DNA from: Verrucomicrobia bacterium TMED44
Lineage (GTDB): Bacteria; Verrucomicrobiota; Verrucomicrobiia; Opitutales; Seribacteraceae
Length of the DNA stretch: 16,667 nt
Reading direction: 5' to 3'
Assembly (NCBI GenBank): GCA_002168015.1
Contig: NHCX01000131.1
Location: 2,574 to 19,240, forward strand
Below are positions 15,026 to 16,667 of the stretch, one piece after another. Made by a program: the position numbers and the translations under genes. How positions within the stretch are numbered: the stretch's first letter is position 1; the number at the start of each line of letters is the position of its first letter. The notes beneath the pieces were generated by a model. That model searched no databases. It was not told the origin of the DNA and saw nothing but the letters and a program-made list of their open reading frames with translations.

Positions 15026-16057
15026 TTAAACGAGGAATATGAAGTCAGCCCCTATTTCCTTTTTCTTTTCGAGCAGGAATTCTGATATTTGTTCCTTCGC
15101 TCCCCTTTTACCAGTTAAGACAATTATAAATTCATTTATTGCAGGAGTAATCTCATCGGTTGAAGAAATTGGAACCCCATCGAATTCATTCCCTATCTTC
15201 CGTGGGTCAATTTCAAAATATCTATGAATCTGGATCTTATTTTCTAAAAGATATTTGATTTGCCTCCGGGCAATCCGCCCTGTTCCCCAAACGGCAAGTT
15301 TTCTTTTACCAAGTTTTTGCTTTTTCAACCATAAGCAAAAATATTTGGCTTTAACTTTTTGAAATGCTTCTTGTGAATAGTTGGTTCCTTGTCTTGATAA
15401 ACGATTTTCCGTATCATACCAGTCAAGGAGGCATATTTTGAGCTTTTCCATTTTTACGCCTTTGGATAACCACCTCAGCCACAGTTCATAGTCTTCTGGG
15501 AAATCCCCCTTTCTGTACATTCCATTCATTGCTAGTAAGCTTTTACGAAATGCAACTGAGGGATGGGCAAGGGGGCATTCTTCAAATTGGTGGAGTTCTA
15601 TTTCATCTGACCTTTGGATGGCATTACTCCAGTCAACATACAGAGAATAGCCTTTTCCGAAGAAATTAGATTTTTTTTCAGTTTTGTAACAGACTAGACT
15701 AGCAATAAGTCCAGTTTTTGGATTTGCCTCTAAATATTTTATCTGGGCATGAACTCTATGGGGATACATTCTGTCATCCGAATCCATGCGAACAATGATT
15801 TCACTTTTTGATTTTGAAATACCATAATTAAGTGCATCTACAATTCCCTCTCCCTTTGTTTGCAATAAAAGAATCCGGGTGTCAGATTTACTGTATTGCT
15901 CGATAATTTTTTCTGAACCGTCCGATGAATGATCATTGACTGCAATAAGCTCCCATTCTTTGCAGTCTTGATTGACGATTGATTGAAGGCATCGATCCAA
16001 GGTTCGGATTGAATTACGAAAAGGTAAAACTATCGAAGCAACGGGTTGGGTTGCCAT
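15026..16057 (-). CDS. Family 2 glycosyltransferase with C-terminal Rossmann-like domain
   Basis: The N-terminal 220 residues are a GT-A fold, family 2 transferase. ASIVLPFRNSIRTLDRCLQS (7-26) and AVNDHSSDGSE (39-49) bind the nucleotide-sugar, MDSDD (91-95) is the metal-binding DxD motif, and FPEDYELWLRW (186-196) carries the acceptor-side ED(Y) acid. From about 250 a second domain begins. KLAVWGTGRIARRQI (253-267) has a GxG turn, then IQIHRYFEIDPRKIGNEFDGVPI, which resembles the N-terminal nucleotide-binding part of sugar-modifying proteins such as NeuD. There is no membrane helix, so it acts at the cytoplasmic face. It starts nine bases after trmL. Donor and acceptor are unknown; cell-surface glycan synthesis is the likely role. 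Confidence 0.88.
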   Translation of the reverse strand: MATQPVASIVLPFRNSIRTLDRCLQSIVNQDCKEWELIAVNDHSSDGSEKIIEQYSKSDTRILLLQTKGEGIVDALNYGISKSKSEIIVRMDSDDRMYPHRVHAQIKYLEANPKTGLIASLVCYKTEKKSNFFGKGYSLYVDWSNAIQRSDEIELHQFEECPLAHPSVAFRKSLLAMNGMYRKGDFPEDYELWLRWLSKGVKMEKLKICLLDWYDTENRLSRQGTNYSQEAFQKVKAKYFCLWLKKQKLGKRKLAVWGTGRIARRQIKYLLENKIQIHRYFEIDPRKIGNEFDGVPISSTDEITPAINEFIIVLTGKRGAKEQISEFLLEKKKEIGADFIFLV

Positions 16058-16066
16058 ATACTCTAA

Positions 16067-16519
16067 TCAAGTAGTTTGAGTCTGACGGAGAGCTTCGTAG
16101 CAGGCAATTCCTGCTGAAACCGCTAAGTTTAAAGACCTTAATCCATTTTGGAATTTTGGAATTTTTATTCTTTCTTTTACCCACTGATGAACGAAGTCGG
16201 GTGCTCCATGACCTTCATTTCCAAATAGAAGTCCGTCTCCGCCTTTAAACTCTGTATCCCAAATACTCTTTTCCGCATGAGTAGATAGAAGATAGATCCG
16301 TGTTGGACGAATTGGGCATTGGATAAAACTTTCCCAATCCTTATGTTCTATCACATCCAAATCTTTCCAGTAGTCCATTCCTGCTCTCCGTAGATTTCTA
16401 TCGTTGATTTCAAAACCAAGTGGGTGAATCAAGTGGAGGCGACAATTAGTGTAAGCACAGAGCCTTCCTATATTTCCGGTATTTTGAGGTATTTCCGGTT
16501 GATAAAGGATGATATCCAT
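16067..16519 (-). CDS. trmL: tRNA (cytidine/uridine-34-2'-O)-methyltransferase, TrmL type
   Basis: TrmL methylates the 2'-OH of the wobble nucleotide of tRNA-Leu with S-adenosylmethionine. It is a SPOUT (knotted) enzyme. The 150-residue length is normal. Family motifs run in order: YQPEIPQNTGNIGRLC (6-21), RNLRRAGMDYW (41-51), LLFGNEGHGAP (97-107) and the knot segment IPKFQNGLRSLNLAVSAGIA (120-139). The proline, glycine and asparagine residues of the SAM pocket are kept. LNLAVSAGIA differs slightly from the common MNLSNAVSVV form but keeps the pattern. Its ATG overlaps the smpB stop by one base (TAATG), and the glycosyltransferase follows after nine bases. Confidence 0.93.
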   Translation of the reverse strand: MDIILYQPEIPQNTGNIGRLCAYTNCRLHLIHPLGFEINDRNLRRAGMDYWKDLDVIEHKDWESFIQCPIRPTRIYLLSTHAEKSIWDTEFKGGDGLLFGNEGHGAPDFVHQWVKERIKIPKFQNGLRSLNLAVSAGIACYEALRQTQTT

Positions 16520-16667
16520 TAACTACGAATTGAATTTTTCAAAGCTTGCTCAGCTTCTCGATTAGCTACCTTTTTCTTGAGGTCCTGCCTTTTATCACGT
16601 TGGTTTTTGCCTGTGCCAACTGCAAGCTCACATTTAATAAGAGCATCCTTGAAGTAAAGGCGCAAGG
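16519..16667 (-). CDS. smpB: SsrA-binding protein SmpB, C-terminal part only
   Basis: Only the last 48 residues lie in the window; the 5' part is beyond its right edge. They read LRLYFKDALIKCELAVGTGK, then NQRDKRQDLKKKVANREAEQ and a short tail. This matches the SmpB end: the last barrel strand 'vKvElalakGK', the conserved 'DKR' and the basic helical tail that enters the ribosomal decoding centre during trans-translation with tmRNA. The TAA overlaps the trmL ATG. No frameshift is seen in the visible part. Confidence 0.9.
   Translation of the reverse strand, partial: LRLYFKDALIKCELAVGTGKNQRDKRQDLKKKVANREAEQALKNSIRS

Noticed and set aside
1..16667. CRISPR array, tRNA or rRNA genes, insertion sequence
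   Set aside because: No regularly spaced direct repeats, no cloverleaf or rRNA-like stretch and no transposase were found. Gaps between genes are all under 130 bases.

Overview
The window carries a dense bacterial gene array. Sixteen of the seventeen genes lie on the minus strand, and one small membrane-protein gene lies on the plus strand. Base composition is AT-rich, roughly 40% GC by eye. Few starts have a recognisable Shine-Dalgarno sequence, and gene junctions are often TAATG, TGATG or ATGA overlaps. The gene set points to the PVC superphylum, most likely a marine Verrucomicrobiota of the Opitutae/Puniceicoccales type: tandem DUF1080 domains, a 21-residue leucine-rich repeat with a 'GT.I.DL.PL' core, OleA/OleB, and a secreted clan GH-A-like enzyme. 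This placement is inference from gene content, not phylogeny.

Layout in the direction of minus-strand transcription (right to left). (A) 16667-15026: the 3' end of smpB, a TrmL-type tRNA methyltransferase, and a family 2 glycosyltransferase with an extra C-terminal nucleotide-binding-like domain. (B) 14962-13655: a secreted protein with two DUF1080 domains. It converges on a lone plus-strand two-helix membrane protein at 13390-13602. (C) 13261-6388: a probable long operon of LRR protein, CrtI-like FAD oxidoreductase, FabZ-like dehydratase, FabI-like reductase, OleA-like thiolase, OleB-like hydrolase, a small single-helix membrane protein and a XerC/D tyrosine recombinase. FabZ/FabI, FabI/OleA and OleA/OleB each overlap by 1-4 bases. 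(D) 6285-5677: a secreted YceI-domain protein, followed by two tandem hairpins, the second with a T-tract. (E) 5568-1649: cysC-cysD-cysN plus a co-translated beta-propeller-like protein. (F) 1577-1: a partial secreted glycoside-hydrolase-like protein.

How the genes may work together. Block E makes PAPS: CysD/CysN form APS and CysC phosphorylates it. No PAPS reductase is seen, so the PAPS may feed sulfotransferases or a reductase encoded elsewhere. Block C is the most notable part. OleA condenses two fatty acyl chains head to head, and OleB in known systems decarboxylates a beta-lactone to an olefin. The usual partners OleC and OleD are absent next to OleAB. FabZ-like, FabI-like and desaturase-like enzymes sit there instead, so the cluster may make an unusual long-chain ketone, hydrocarbon or modified lipid. 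The product is unknown. The two secreted carbohydrate-associated proteins (blocks B and F) fit a polysaccharide-degrading lifestyle.
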